Shown here: positions 47,501-61,800 of the stretch, one piece after another | How the letters are laid out: every line of letters starts with the position of its first letter | How positions within the stretch are numbered: position 1 is the first letter of the stretch | From: Enchytraeus crypticus | Lineage: Eukaryota > Annelida > Clitellata > Enchytraeida > Enchytraeidae | Length of the DNA: 64,000 nt | Assembly (NCBI GenBank): GCA_905160935.1 | Contig: CAJHZI010000534.1 | Coordinates: forward strand, 1 to 64,000 | Direction: 5' to 3' | Position numbers and translations under genes: made by a program | Notes under the pieces: model-generated | What the model was told of the DNA's origin: nothing | The model's database searches: none | The model's input: only the letters and a program-made list of their open reading frames with translations

Positions 47501-50500
47501 GAAAGTCTATTCGTATCCCGACCCTGGTTAAACTTGGATTTCAGGGAAGATGATGATGATGAGTTAATGCTTTATTGATTGTTTGATTAATGATTGTTTG
47601 GCTGACTGATTTATTGATTGTATGATTGATTCACTGATTGATTAGGTTATCGATTGATTTGCTTCTATTTTAAATTTATATCATCAACTCATTGATTGAT
47701 TGATTTTTGATTGACTGACTCATTGAATGATTGATTGACTGACTCATTGAATGATTGATTGACTGACTCATTGAATGATTGATTGACTGACTCATTGATT
47801 GATTGATTGAATCATTGATTGACTGATTGACTCATTGATTGATTGATTGATTGATGGACTGACTCATTGAATGATTGAGTGATTGATTGATTTAGGCAAC
47901 TTTTGTCCGCTGTGTCACAAGTGCTACTCGGATGATGACTGGGAATCCAAGATGATCCAGTGCACTTCCTGCCATCGATGGGCTCACTCCAAGTGCGAAA
48001 AACTGACAGGTATGGACTCAGTCGATCAATCAGTCTATCGCTGATCAATGCTCTATGCGATTCAAGCAGATTCATATGATGGAATGAAAATGTGAAAAGT
48101 AGTGAAAAGCTTTGCCTCTGTTATAATAAAGTTGTATACTCTTGGTTGTGTTATTGATTGATTGATTTATGTACTGACATTTCCATGAAAGCTTCAGTTG
48201 TAAATGGTGATGGACTGATTGATTGATCGATTGTTCGATTGTATGACTTATTAACATAGTGACTGATAGATCGACAGCTTCATTGATGGCGATCGACTGA
48301 TGGTTTGATTGAATAATTAATTAACTGATTGATTAATTGATTGATTGACTGATAGTAATAGTAGAGTAGTAGTATGCACTTCTGCGCACCGATGTGTGCA
48401 AGCAACACTTGCAATCTTATATACAGGAAAAAGGAGGCAGCACACTAGTCCCAATCCACTCCACTAAATAAAAATGTTTTAAGCTTGGATTTAAAGGAAA
48501 ATGTTCCGAGTTCATATCGCATGGATGCCGGTAGTTTATTCCATGTTGATTCATCTGCCCTTGTGAAGAGCAGTACTGATTCATTAACTTCATTAACTAA
48601 TTGATTCACTGACTGGTTGATTTACTGATTGTTTGACTGCTGAACTGACTGATTGGTTGACTGATCCATTAACTAATTGATTAACTGACTGATTCATTGA
48701 CTGCTAAACTGATTGATTGGTTGGTTGACTGATTCATTAACTGACTGGTTTATTGACTGATTGACTGCTTAACTGCTTGATTGATTGATTTATTGATCGA
48801 TTGATTCATTAACTGTTTCATTAACTGATTGGTTGATTGACTGGTTGATTGATTAACTGACTGACTGATTTATTGATTGTTTGACTGATAATTAACTGAC
48901 TGATTGTTTGAGTGCCTAACTGACTGATTGTTTGAGTGCCTAACTGACTGATTGGTTGACTGATTGTTCGACTGCTTAACTGATTGATTGACTGATTCAT
49001 TAACTGACTGATTGTTTGATTACCTAACTGACTGATTGGTTGCCTGTAGACGAGATGTACGAAGTGATGTCTAACATGCCTGAGGACGTGCCGTTTGACT
49101 GCAGCCTGTGCTGTACAGTCAGGCCCAGCCCCTGGCAGCTGCTCATCCAGCATGAGATGATTGAGGGCATGAAGAGAACCCTCACGGCTCTCACCTCCTC
49201 AGACGTTGTCGAAGCCCTTCTACCCGTCGTAGAGCTGGCCGGTTCTTCTAAATCTTCGGCGGTCGAGCGTGACGTAGAGGCATCGGTTTCTCTCAAATCT
49301 CAAGCAGCCGAGTCTTGTGCTGAAGCAGCCGGTTCTTCTAAATCTTCAGCAGTTAACGGTGACATAGAGCCAGCCGGTTCTTCTAAATCTTCGGCAGTCG
49401 AGCGTGACGAACAGGCAGCAGGTTCTCTCGAATTGTTGGCACAACCTGAAAGTTCTGAAGCAGTCGAGTCTTGTGTTGAAACTGCCGGTTCTTCTAAATC
49501 TTCAGCAGTTAAAGGTGAGGTAGTGCCAGCCGGTTCGTCTAAATCATTGGCTGTTGAACCTCAAGTGGAGCCGTTCATTTCTGCAAAAACCGCAGCGAAA
49601 AGTCGCAGTGCGTCTCTTGTGAATGTGGAAGATTCTGTCAGGACTTCAGAGTCACCTGAGAATGGCGGACAGTGTTCGTCTGCCTCTGACCTTGCTGCTG
49701 CTACAGCTGAGCTGGATAAGATTTCAGTCGCTCGTCTGCCGATGCCAACAGGAAATGGCGATGCGTCGCCTGCGGATGATATTTCTGGTGCTGCAGTTGT
49801 TGAAGGTGAAAATTTAGCCGCAAGTCGTGAAAATGTTGAAGATTCCGCCATTTCTTCGGACGATATGAAATGTGGGAACAACTCCACGTTAGAGGAGATG
49901 TCATCGTCGCCACTTCAACAGAACGAGACTGTCTGCTCAGAATTGGAAGCTAAGATTGAAGGAATTATGGAAAGAGTAGATAGTGTAGTGGAAACCCCTA
50001 CCAATAGTAAAATTGTTGATACGAATCAAGTTGTTGTCAAAAATTTTGAACCGGGTCGTAAACAAGAAAAACAGCGCGATCAAGGGGATCGTATTAGTGA
50101 AGAGGAACTGAGTGATTCAGAACTTGGTGTCAAGTCATCTTGCCATATTTTGTCTGATTGTGTCGTGTCATGTAGTAAACTAGTGAACGGGTTAGGTAGG
50201 TTAGACTCTGTATCGCAGGTCGCTGAGAATAACGCTGTCGACTCTGAAATTATAGCGAACAGTGTCGAGGCTATTACTGATAACATTCCCATCAAGAACT
50301 TGAATAAGACCTTGGAGACGGAAGCGCTAGGCACCCGGAATGTAGACGAATGTAATTGTCTCGATTCTGACACAGATATGTCGGATATAAAACAAAGGAG
50401 GGAAGGGGAAAGAGACAGTTGTGATGTGAAGTGTGAAGTTACGGAGAATTTGAACGAATGTGAGTTAAAGAGTGCAGAAGTGATGAAAACTCTTACCGTT

Positions 50501-53500
50501 CATACAGCCGAGCCATCAAACACCGACAAGCCAATGTCGAACGTGAAGGATATCGAAAAGTTAAAGACAGACGCTGGCGGCTCCGCTACAATAGAAAATG
50601 TCGCAAGAGTCAAATCAGAAACCGAATTAATCCACAAAGAGCCTGAAGCCAAACATATTAACAGTTCCGCTAAAATACCCGATACACCTTCGTCTAATCC
50701 CTCAGAAGCCGGAAGCGGCTCGTGGCTGTCGGAGGCAGCGGCTGCTCTGCTGGAGCCGACTTGGGCGATAGCCGGGCGGTCGAGTAGAGTCTGCACACGT
50801 GCGGGTGTGCGTGAGTCACGCATGAACGTGCTGCTGAGCTGTAAGCCCGTGCTGGAGGGAGCGACGGAGGCGAGGGAAAAGTGGAGAGGAAGTCCCAGAG
50901 ATCTGCAGGAGGTGAGGGAACGGCTGGAGAGCTTGGATGTCGGATACAAATCAATTGTGAGTAGTCTCTCGACAAAATCTAGTAATCTCGTCTCTAGACG
51001 GTGGTCAGCTAGATAGGATGTGTATCATCTTCCCTGACGGCCGTTGTTCTAGTTTTTACAGATTGTTTGATACACGTGTTTCCGGGAATTTTTTATTTTA
51101 TTTCTTTTAAATGTTTATTTTCTATTTGTATTTGTCGGTGATTTTGGTGTTGATGCTGAAATAAACATATATCTCTCTCTCACGTTAGACCCGCTAAACC
51201 TAGAGCCGAGGTTAACATCAGCTTCCTGTTCGATAGTGTGTCAGTCGATCGAATGATTCCTTTATCCTTCCGTAATAATGCTAGTTTACGGTTTGGTTAA
51301 TTCTTTAGCGTTCTGGACACGACATGGTCAATCTAAGAGGCTTAAAGCGAGAAGTTAAAGTCGAGTTTTGTGTTGGTTTACTGTCACAGTGCGAACGTCT
51401 ATGTGAACTGATACCAATTCATCACTGGATTCTAACCCTGCACCTACTGATCTGCTGTGGGTCAACTTAACCCCCTTGCTACCTGGTTGAACCGACCCGG
51501 TTAACCGGTCTCGACCCGGTTGAAGCCGTCGGTTTCACGCCAGTTTTCTGATTTTTGGTGTCAGTTTTTTAGCTCTTTATCTATTTATTTATTCCTAGCT
51601 ATTTGAGAGTAAAATCTCAGACATTCGATGGACTGGTTTCATGAAAAATGGGTTAAATTACCTGACGGGCTTTAACGTAGTAAAAGTGATTGATGTGGTT
51701 ATTCATTTGACGTAGACATGGTAAATCATTCACTATAATGTGTTATTGTTTTTATTTCATCAACATCTCCACTTGAATCCCAGTTTAACTAGGGTCTGGA
51801 TATGAATAGTCTGTCGCAAATCCTCTCTATCCATCTGTCAATCTCCTATTTGCGACTTTCCATTTGTTTAAATTTTTGTAGCAATTTCTGAAGCCTAGGC
51901 GCTATGTGTTATTGTTATTATTTATTATTGTTATTTACTATTGTTATTTGTACAGGAGGATTTCGTGTATGACGTGGCTGGAATCATAAGGTACAATCTT
52001 GAGCTCTCCTGTAAGGCTGCGGCTGTCGATGGTTCTGCTTCGGAAGAGAAGACTGTTGGAGGTGATGTGAAACTGGATGAAGTGACCGTGGCGGCTCAAG
52101 CCTGTGGCAGAGAAGCCAAGAAGATGTTCATCAAGGTTCAACTGATAGAGTTTCTCTGTTAATGAGGATGAAAGTACTTAAGACGTTTAAAAAAGCTTGT
52201 TAATGTCTAATGTTAAAGTCAGTTTCCTCACTCGAAAGCGATGTTAGTGACGGGAGAGCTCAGGATTTGAACCCCGCATATACCGATCCGCAGTCGAGTG
52301 TCTTATCGACGGTGCCACTGACTCCAGCCAATAAAATTTGTAATCATAATATTACTTATTTTAAAAAAACTATTAATACGTAGCCCGATAATTATCCAGG
52401 CTTAGACGTTATTTGTTTAAAAATATTTCTCTGATGTACTCTCTCTCTCCCTCTCAGTGCACTGCCTACTGGCAGGTCCATGGTATTTCGGTTTCAGCCT
52501 TCGCTGTGTTCCGCTTTCGTCTTCATGTCCACATACGAGTGGATTTTTAAATCATCTATCATGATATACCATTGCTCTTGGGGGATTCTACTTATGACGA
52601 GGTGGGCCTCCTATGCCTTCCTCAGCTTCGACTATCATTTACTGGGGAGGGGCGTCATTAAATGTTAGTCCGATGTCTGATGTACTAATTCTTAGTAGTT
52701 GTTATACCATTTGATGTATTGCAATTACTTGTCAGATTGTGATATCAAGCTTGCATTAGGAATATTTGGGAATAAACTCTTCTCTGTCTGCATGTGTTTG
52801 ACAAAGTTGGACTTGAATAGATACTGAGCCTTCAATTATTTGCTGCTTTATGATCTTATTGATTTGTCGCCTTTTACAACACGTGCAGTCCACGGTTAGT
52901 CTGTTCTTCAGCTACCAGTACACATGGGTACAAATATTTTATTAAATCATCTAAACATTCTTAAATGATTGCATTCTGTTACGATACAATTTCGTTGTGT
53001 TTACAGCAAATGGAGGGAATCTTTCCGTGGTTCAAAATCTCTCAACCCAGATTCTGGTCTCCTAAACCTGTGCTGCCTAAGTAAGTTCTAGGCTGCTGTC
53101 TATTTAGAATAAGATTTTAAATGTATGTAGCTGTGAGAGAACATTTCATTGAAATGTAGGCTTACCTAATTGCTTTAATATCTCAGTTTCTCAATTATTT
53201 TGTTTGTTATAAACGATAGGAAATTTTGGCACAAATCCTAAAGTGAATTAGTACTCGTAGGAGTAACTTGTCCGCAGTGTAGAAGGCTTGGGCGTGCGGA
53301 GCATGCATCTGTCGAAGAATTCCCTCTTATTTGTTAGATCCAGCGGCTGAGTTATTATTAATAATTATTAATTCAGCTTGTTAGCAGCTTTGGTGTTTTA
53401 CTCATGCTGACGATTTTACCAATAGACTGCTTGACTTTTTTGTGTTTAGGAATATGTTGGAGGGAAGTACATTGCCGCCGAACTCTGACCACGCTTACGC

Positions 53501-55708
53501 TGCTTATGTTGAAAAGAAGAAGAGAACACCACCGCGACATGCCGTGCTGTTCTGCGGCGTTTCGCAGAAGCACGGCAATCCTGCCATGTCAGCAACGGGT
53601 ATGAATAAACTTCTGATTGTTACAGCATAAAAATGTGACGTTTTAATTGCCAAGGTCGGACAGTTTAGCCAAGAGAAAATAATAAACAGACGCCATAAGG
53701 TGAAGGTCGGATGCTGTTTGTTTCAAATGAGAAAAAGTTACCTTCTTTCGGTTATCTTCTTACCCTGGTGTTATACGATAATTTAATATCATTTTGCATG
53801 TTTGAGTTGCTGAAAGATGTTAACTGTTTCTTCATGAACCAAATTGTCTTCATGAATTTTCCTCTCTCCTAATGCAGACTTTTCAATTGAATTTGAGGAA
53901 ATAATAAAACTTTTGTGTACCTGACTGCCTTTCACAGTACTGCCTCTTTCATTACTGCCTATCTCAAACTGCCTTTCTCTTTACTACCTTTGTACTACCA
54001 TTCTCTGTACTGCCTTGCACATTACTGCCTTTCTCGTTACTGCCTTTCTCAGTACTGCCTTTCTCTGTACTGCCTTTCTCAGTTTACATCTGTTTCTAAA
54101 CACCATCTTGTCTTTGATGATTGCAATAGACAAACACTACACTGACTTTTGTTTATCTCTACCCATGTTTTGATGTTACGTTTATTGTTTATTGCGTACT
54201 CGACTAGCAAAATTAATAATAATAATAACAGTACATATTTAATGTCAATTTGCTCATCCAAGGATGATGTCAGAGTCGTTAATTTTGTTTAATTACACAA
54301 ATTTGTCATTTTGTGCTTAGTCATCATGTGATGAATAGGCAAAAACAACATCATAACGTCGGATGGGCAAGAAAAGCGTTATGCTTGCATTATGTTATAC
54401 TATTGCAGGTTCACCTGGTACTGGCACTACGCATGAGAGCAATGATTGTGCTCTAGACAAGACTGCTGTGTGTGATAAGAGTTCATCAACTGATGATAAG
54501 AACACTGCACCCGATGTGTGTACCACATCTGAAAAGAGTGCTGCACCTGATAAGGGTACAGTACCTGATAAGGGTTATGTCCCTGATAAGGGTAAAGTAC
54601 CTGATAATATTTTTGTACCTGATAAGGGTACATTACCTGATAAGGGTTCTGTACCTGATAACGGTAAACAACCTAATAAGGGTTCTGTACCTGATAAGGG
54701 TAAACAATCTAATAAGGGTTCTGTACCTGATAAGGGTTCTGACCCTGATAAGGGTTCTGTCTCAGATAGGGGTACAGTACCCAATAAAGGTTCTGTCTCG
54801 GATAAGGGTACGATGCCTGATAATTACACTGCAACAGACTATAGCGGTGATGCGGTGGACAACGGCTCTGCTAATGCTAAATATGCAGCACACGTTGCTG
54901 AGGGGGATAAGACTGAGGAGGGGGAGAGTGTGTTGAAGGGAGAGGGGGTGGCGAGCGCCTCTAGGGCGGGGCAGGGTAAAGATCTGAGACTGTGTGCTTT
55001 CTGTCACAAGAGGGCTGACGACAGAGATTCAGTAAGCAGTCGCTAACTATACTCTACTTTACTGTTTAGTTGTAAATTATTCCTGTAGCCACTACTCTTC
55101 TGATGTCGACTGTCGTTGTAGTTAACGTAACGCTATCTAATAAAGTTTCTCTATTATTTAGTAGTAAATTATTTATTTGGTCGTTTGCTTTATCTTTAGT
55201 GAAGTTTAAAATAATTGATATAAATAATTAAAATATAGTTATTATAATTGGATATTAATTAGCATTATTTACAAGCCGATTAAATATAGTCCTGCCAATA
55301 TATAGAAGTATTTATGTCTGTATGTATATGCAGTCCAAAATGAATGCATCAATTTAGAGTGCTAGCTATATTCACAGATGAATTACTCAGTTATATCTCA
55401 AATATTACTTTCTGCATTGTTGTTCATTCTATATGATTATCTATCATTCTTGCATGTTATCCTTTTGAAATAGTAGTTGCTGAGTTATTTGTGGGACTTT
55501 TGAGATTTTTGGTAGCACTGTGAGTGTTTCTGCAGACTGTTTTTGATTTCAAAGTGGTGCCAAATCAAGTTTGACTTCAAATATTTTTATATATTTTAGT
55601 GCCTGTGAGCCTTCGCTTTTATTTAAGAACTTAGTTTTTAAAATTGCATGCCTGAGACAAGATGTGGTCTTGAGCTTTGCGGAATGATTGTTGCATGATG
55701 TAATGACT

Positions 55709-55804
<96 letters not shown>

Positions 55805-58800
55805 TATATATATATATATATATATATGTACATATATATATATATATGCTATAGTTCACATATATACAGCTATTACAGGTATGTTTGTGTGGCGTCTGCA
55901 AGAGACGTCCCTGACATTGCCTCGTGGCGAGGAGCCGGACGTTAAATTCTTATTGGCTGGAGCCTGTGGCGACGTCGGTAAGATACTCGACCGCGGATCA
56001 GTATGTGCGGGTTCAAATCCTGGGCTCGCCCGTCACTGGTAGACTCATGTATATGTGTGCACAGGGTGCTGGTAGACTTGTGTATATGTATGCACAGGGT
56101 GCTGGTAGACTTGTGTATATGTATGCACAGGGTGCTGGTAGACTTGTGTATGTGTGCACAGGGTGCTGGTAGACTAGTGTATATGGGACAGGACGACTGG
56201 GTCCACGCTAACTGCGCCCTCTGGTCCGCTGAGGTGTATGAGGAGTCCGATGGGCTGCTCAAGATGGTCCATGCTGCTCTGATGAGAGGAAAGCAACTGG
56301 TGCGTGGTTCAATTGGTTTGACTCAGTGATATAGTATGCGGGTTTAGAATCACTTGTCTAAAACGAATGGAAGAATCAGTGATATAAGAGCCTGGTTTAT
56401 AAGCACTTGTCTAAAACGAATGAAAGAATAAGTGATATAGGAGCCTTGTTACTAATCACTTGTCTAAAACTGTAGAGATGTAACCTGTGATTGATTAATA
56501 GATAAAATGGAAGAATAAGTGATATAGGAGCCTGGTTTATAATCACTTGTCTACAACAAATGGAAGAATAAGTGATATAGGAGCCTTGTTACTAATCACT
56601 TGTCTAAAACGAATGGAAGAATCAGTGATATAAAAACCTAGTTTTTAATTTCATATTGAGGCACTATGTAGTCTTGACGCTTTGAGGAATGATTATTTAT
56701 TTAGTCTTAAAGCATACCGAAGTAACTGTAGTTAGAAATGCTAGAATAACAATGTAGGAATCAAAATGTAGTTCTGAAGCATTGCAAAATAGTTTGCGTA
56801 GTTTTGAAGTAAACCGGAAAAAATGTAGTTGTGAATTATGCAGGAATAGCAATGGTAGATTGATTAATTGATAGATTGCTTTATTTATTGATATATTGTT
56901 GATTGACTGATTGATTCACTGTAAAGCATAACATGTGATTGATTGATTCACTGTAGAGATGTAACATGTGATTGATTAATAGATAGATTGATTGATAGCT
57001 TGATTGATTGATTCACTGTAGAGATCAAATGTATGATTGATTAATTGATAGATTGATTGATAGCTTGATTGATTGATTCACTGTAGAGATCAAACGTATG
57101 ATTGATTAATTGATAGATAGATTGATAGCTTGATTGATGGATTCGCTGTAGAGATGTAACGTGTGATTGATTTATAGATAGATTGATTGATAGCTTGATT
57201 GATTGATAGAGATGTAACGTGTGCAAGAGATCAGGCTCCACGGTGGGGTGCTGCTATGAGTCGTGTAGCGCTAACTTTCACTTCACATGTGCTCGTAGAC
57301 ACGGCTGTGTGTTCACTCGCAGCAAGCAGGTCTTCTGTACACAGCACATAGGCCGAGCTGACGGGCAGGTAGTAGCAATCAGAAATTCTGCTGGAAATTT
57401 ATTAATTCATCATCATCTCTCTCTCTCTCTTAGTGCACTGCCTACTGGCAAGTCCATGGTATATAACGCCTCCACTTGTCTCTGTCTTCCGCTTTCCTCT
57501 TGTAGATTTAATGTCCACATATGAGTGGGTCTTTAAATCATCTAACATACCTAATCTCGCCCTGCCTTTGCCTCTTTTTCCTTCCTTTCTATATTCTATG
57601 GTCTCTCTTAATAGACCTTCCCCTTCATTCCCAATCATCTTCATCATCTTCCGTTAAATTCGGTTTAAACAGCGTTGGGATACGAATAGACTATTTCCAT
57701 TCATTGGAAGTTTTTTGTAGCAAATTTCTGGACCCTAGGTGCTCACCAAGCGAATGCCCTTGCTGGCGTTGATTTGGATCTTGTTTTTATGTCGCCTCCT
57801 ATGTCGTGTGCATGTGTACACAGTTGGTCTATTCTTCAAACAACCCGGGCGCAACACGGGAACTCTGCTTGAAATTTATTAGTCACAAATATTTTACTAA
57901 TTTTTAAAATCACTTTATATTTTATTTAAACTAATTTTATTCCTGCAGAAATCTATATGCTAGAAATCTGTCGATCAAAATCGATTCTGTATAACTCTGA
58001 TTTTAGCTTTAGCTCTAACATCCAAACCAACGTCAGAAAGGTTATTTGGATGGAGGAAGCTTATGCCACCATTTTGTTGAATTCATCTTTTTTCACTTTT
58101 TTAATATTTTTCCTTGTTTATTATGAATTGAAATGACCTGTGCTGGTTTGTTTATGTCTACAGTTTATGACAGAGCAGGATTTTCGGGTTCTGCGCAGGA
58201 TATACATTGACACGGCAGACGTCAAATGCACGAAGAAGCTGTGGAATGGTGGACTGAGTAGTACACTCGTTACCATTAATATCGGCAAGTCATGATGAAT
58301 GCTATTATTATCTTTTTTTATTTAATACCCTGGTGTAAAGAACCAGGGGTTCGATGAAAACGATTCGAGCAATAGGTGCGGAACGCCGCCCAGCTACTCG
58401 AGGTCATCTAGCTGCTTAAAGGGCTAAGATGGCTAACAGCCTCGGAGAGAAAGGAGGAAATATCGAAAACTACAAGAGAGAAACTAAGCAAGTAGCGCAT
58501 TTATGCGGTTTTCATGTGTGTAGCGATACAACCAAGAATAAGAATTGCTGATGTTATTATTAAGGAATTCTTGATCAGAGCTTAATTGCAATGCAATAAT
58601 GGTTTTACGTCTAGTTCTTCACCAGAATGAGACGTTAGGGACGTCAGAAGCTCACTATGCAACTATGGGCCATCAGACCGCACTAGTCTAAGGGAATGTG
58701 GCGTTCGTAACTTTGCAGTCTGATAATGTTATGTATTGATTGACTGACAGGACTGTGACAGTTGAATCATTGTGTAGGCTGAGTACTTATAGATGGAATT

Positions 58801-61800
58801 GATTTATAGATGGATGGAGTGATTGGTTGATTTATTGGTCGGTTGGTTGATTAGTTTGATCGATTGATTGACTTATTGATTGATTGATTGACTGACTGAT
58901 TGATTGATTGATCGGTTGGTTGGTTGGTTTGCTGGTTGGTTGATTGATTGGCTTATTAATTAGTTAGATTGATTGACTTATTGATTGATTGACTTATTGA
59001 GCAGGCTCTCTGATAGTTGAGTCACTAGGAAAGCTGGGCACCCTATCAGACTACCGCACTCACCTGCTGCCTCTAGACTTCAGGTTGTCTATTGGCAATA
59101 CATATTTAGTAATAGTCTTGATTATTATTCGCGATTTATCTGCGACTTTGAGCTTTTCATAGGAGCATTGACGTGGTTACCTCGACTGTTGAATGCTTCT
59201 GACTGCCGTTCATCTCTCGCTATTCATTTATTCTTGGAATTTTGCGTTAACTAAATTTTCAAGGAATATCCGAACTGCCGCTAATTTTAGCTCTCGTGCA
59301 CAGTGACTCGTATGGGCTAGATGAGTTTGCTATTATTTCATTCCAGTTTACTGTATTTTATTAAGTTATTATATACTCATATGTATCCTAGTTATGCTAA
59401 TGGTAATATTTTTAATTTATATGCTCAACGCACAGTGTAACTCATTTATTCTGGATAAATTTAATAAAAAAATAGTCAAATAATAATCATTAATGAATTA
59501 ATAATTATTTAAGGAATTATTTTATTTTATTTTGCTTTCATAAGGTATGTAAGTGATATTATAACTGCATGTAATCTTGTTATGATATTTAATAGTTATT
59601 TACTTTTATTAAAGGCTAAGAAGCTAATGTTTATGTCAGTAGTTTCCACACTCCAAAGCAATGTCAGTGACGGGTGAGCCCAAGGTTTGAACCCCGCACA
59701 TACTGATCAGCGGTCTAATATCTCATCGACATCACGATGTCGGTACCATTTTATTTTACATTTTTAAAGATGTTTTTAAAATAGTAATTTTGTGCTTCAT
59801 GTACAGGGTAACTCGTATATACTGGAGCACGGTGGACGCGAGACGATTGGCTCTTTACACGTGCCGCATAGTCGAAGTCAAGCCACGGTGCCAGTCCACT
59901 GATCCAGGAATACCCAGCATCGGAATTACCATCGTTCACGACCCAAGCCATCCAGCGTTTGACTCTGAGCTTGATGTCAAGTACAGGAAGGTTAAACCCC
60001 TCACCCCGCCCCCTCTTTCTCCTAAATATGCTGCGTGCTCCGACGTATTTGGCAGCAATTTTGAGGATTACGCTTTCACGTTTGACGATTACGGTCACAT
60101 TCATCCGTTCTCCGGCGTCGAGAATGATCAAGTCTGGCAGAAAGGAAGCGGTAGAAACGAGAGAGGAAGCTCTGGTTGTCGGTTGAGCGCTTACCCGAGT
60201 AACTACGACGACGTAGAAGCTGATCATTATGACGATGATGTTGATGATGACGATGATGATGATAAAACGATGTCAGCTAATGGTGATGACAGAAGTGACG
60301 ATGATATAGTGGTTGATGATGATGGTGATGATTTTGAGCCGCAGTCGAAAAGAAAGCACGTAGAGCGAAGCACTGAGATTAATCGTAGTGAATCAGCTGC
60401 ACAAAAGAGAGCGCAGAACTTATCGAGGTTAGCGTATAATGATCATTGCTACGCTAGCAATTCCGCTTCTAAAAGTTCTCTCAGATCAACAGATGACAAG
60501 AGCTTAAAGATGAGACCGGCAGTGATCGATGATATAGAGAGTGATAGCGATTCGGAAGAAATTGATATAATGGGCGGAGGTGATAGCGTTGGTACCCACA
60601 GCGGGGCTTACAACACTCAGATTGGTTGTGCTTCCGGCACATCTATCAAATCGTCAAAACTTTCGTCTCTTTCGCGAAAAAACCGACCAGAGTGGCAGAG
60701 CATGGGTAAAGCGTTGAGTCGGGCTGGTGAAAGACAACGGGAGCAACATCTGCTTTGGTTGGACAAGCAACGAAGACTATCGCAAAGTCGGGATCAGTCG
60801 CAGCTACGAGAGCCGCAGTCTACGAGTGACGTGGACGCTGCAGTCGTTAGAAATCAGCCGACAAATGCAGCGCAGAGAAGTTCTCAGCTTACCCTGCGAC
60901 AGATTCAGGATCAGCAAGGGCAGTTACTGAGGCAGCAGGCACAAGGGCAGCAACCATCTCAACAGAGTCTGGAGCAGCAGCAATCGAAGCTGAAGCAAAG
61001 GCAGCTCAAGCTAAAGCAGCTTCAAGAAAGGCAGGTTAAGGGGAGGCAACTCAAGGAGCAGCAACGTCAGGAACTTCAGTTAAGGCAGCAGAATAGTCGT
61101 GAGCAGTCATTGAGGGAGCAGCTTTCGAAAGAGCAGCAAATCAGAGAGTTAGTGCAGCAGCAGCTTGAGTTGTGGCAGAGTGAGAGCAGCCGTTTGAGTA
61201 ATTCTGCTGATAAGCAAGGGCAACAGGAGGTTGCTGCTAAGCAACAGATGGAGATGCTACAACAGAATCTGGTTGCTATGCAGCAACGGCAACAGGTTGC
61301 TATGCAACAACAGCAGCAGGTTGCTATGCAACAACAGCAGCATGTTGCTATGCACCAACAGCAGGTTGCTATGCAAAAACAGCAGCAGGTTGCTAGGCAA
61401 CAACAGCAGCAGGTTGCTAGGCAACAACAGCAGCATGTTGCTATGCAACAACAGCAGCAGGTTGCCATGCAACAGGAGCAACGGTCAATTTCTGTGCCTC
61501 TGGGGCAGCAGATTTTTTGTCGGCAGCAGCTTCAGGCAGCTGTTACCCAGCAGAGCTCAGCTGCGCAAATGTTGCAGCTAGTGTCGAGATCCAATCCTGC
61601 TGCCCTTCAGCAGCTGTCCGCTACAAAACCTGTCCGAGATTTCTTATCAAATCATCTGTCTACTGCTGGGGCGTGTATATCTAACTACACTTCAAGTTCG
61701 ATGGCGGCTCGTCAAACTCTGCACTCTAGTGAAAGTCCGCTGCTTCAGCAACGTTTGGTGTCCACCGAGACCGGTAGCTCGACTAGACCTGTTGCAAGTG

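Larger units (their letters stand above)
50957..51955. other. KMT2 intron 12
   Basis: Contains 'ggttgaaccgacccggttaaccggtctcgacccggttgaag' imperfect repeats near 51485-51530, a family B SINE part and a family C head. Confidence 0.65.

Noticed and set aside
49561..49887. 108-aa antisense frame inside KMT2 exon 12
   Set aside because: Shadow of the Ser-rich sense coding sequence.
59751..60227. 158-aa antisense frame opposite KMT2 exon 21
   Set aside because: It is a shadow of the FYRN-coding strand; no motif and no independent support.
61076..61468. Antisense Cys-rich frame (CCCCCIAT repeats)
   Set aside because: Complement of the in-frame Q-rich minisatellite in exon 21.
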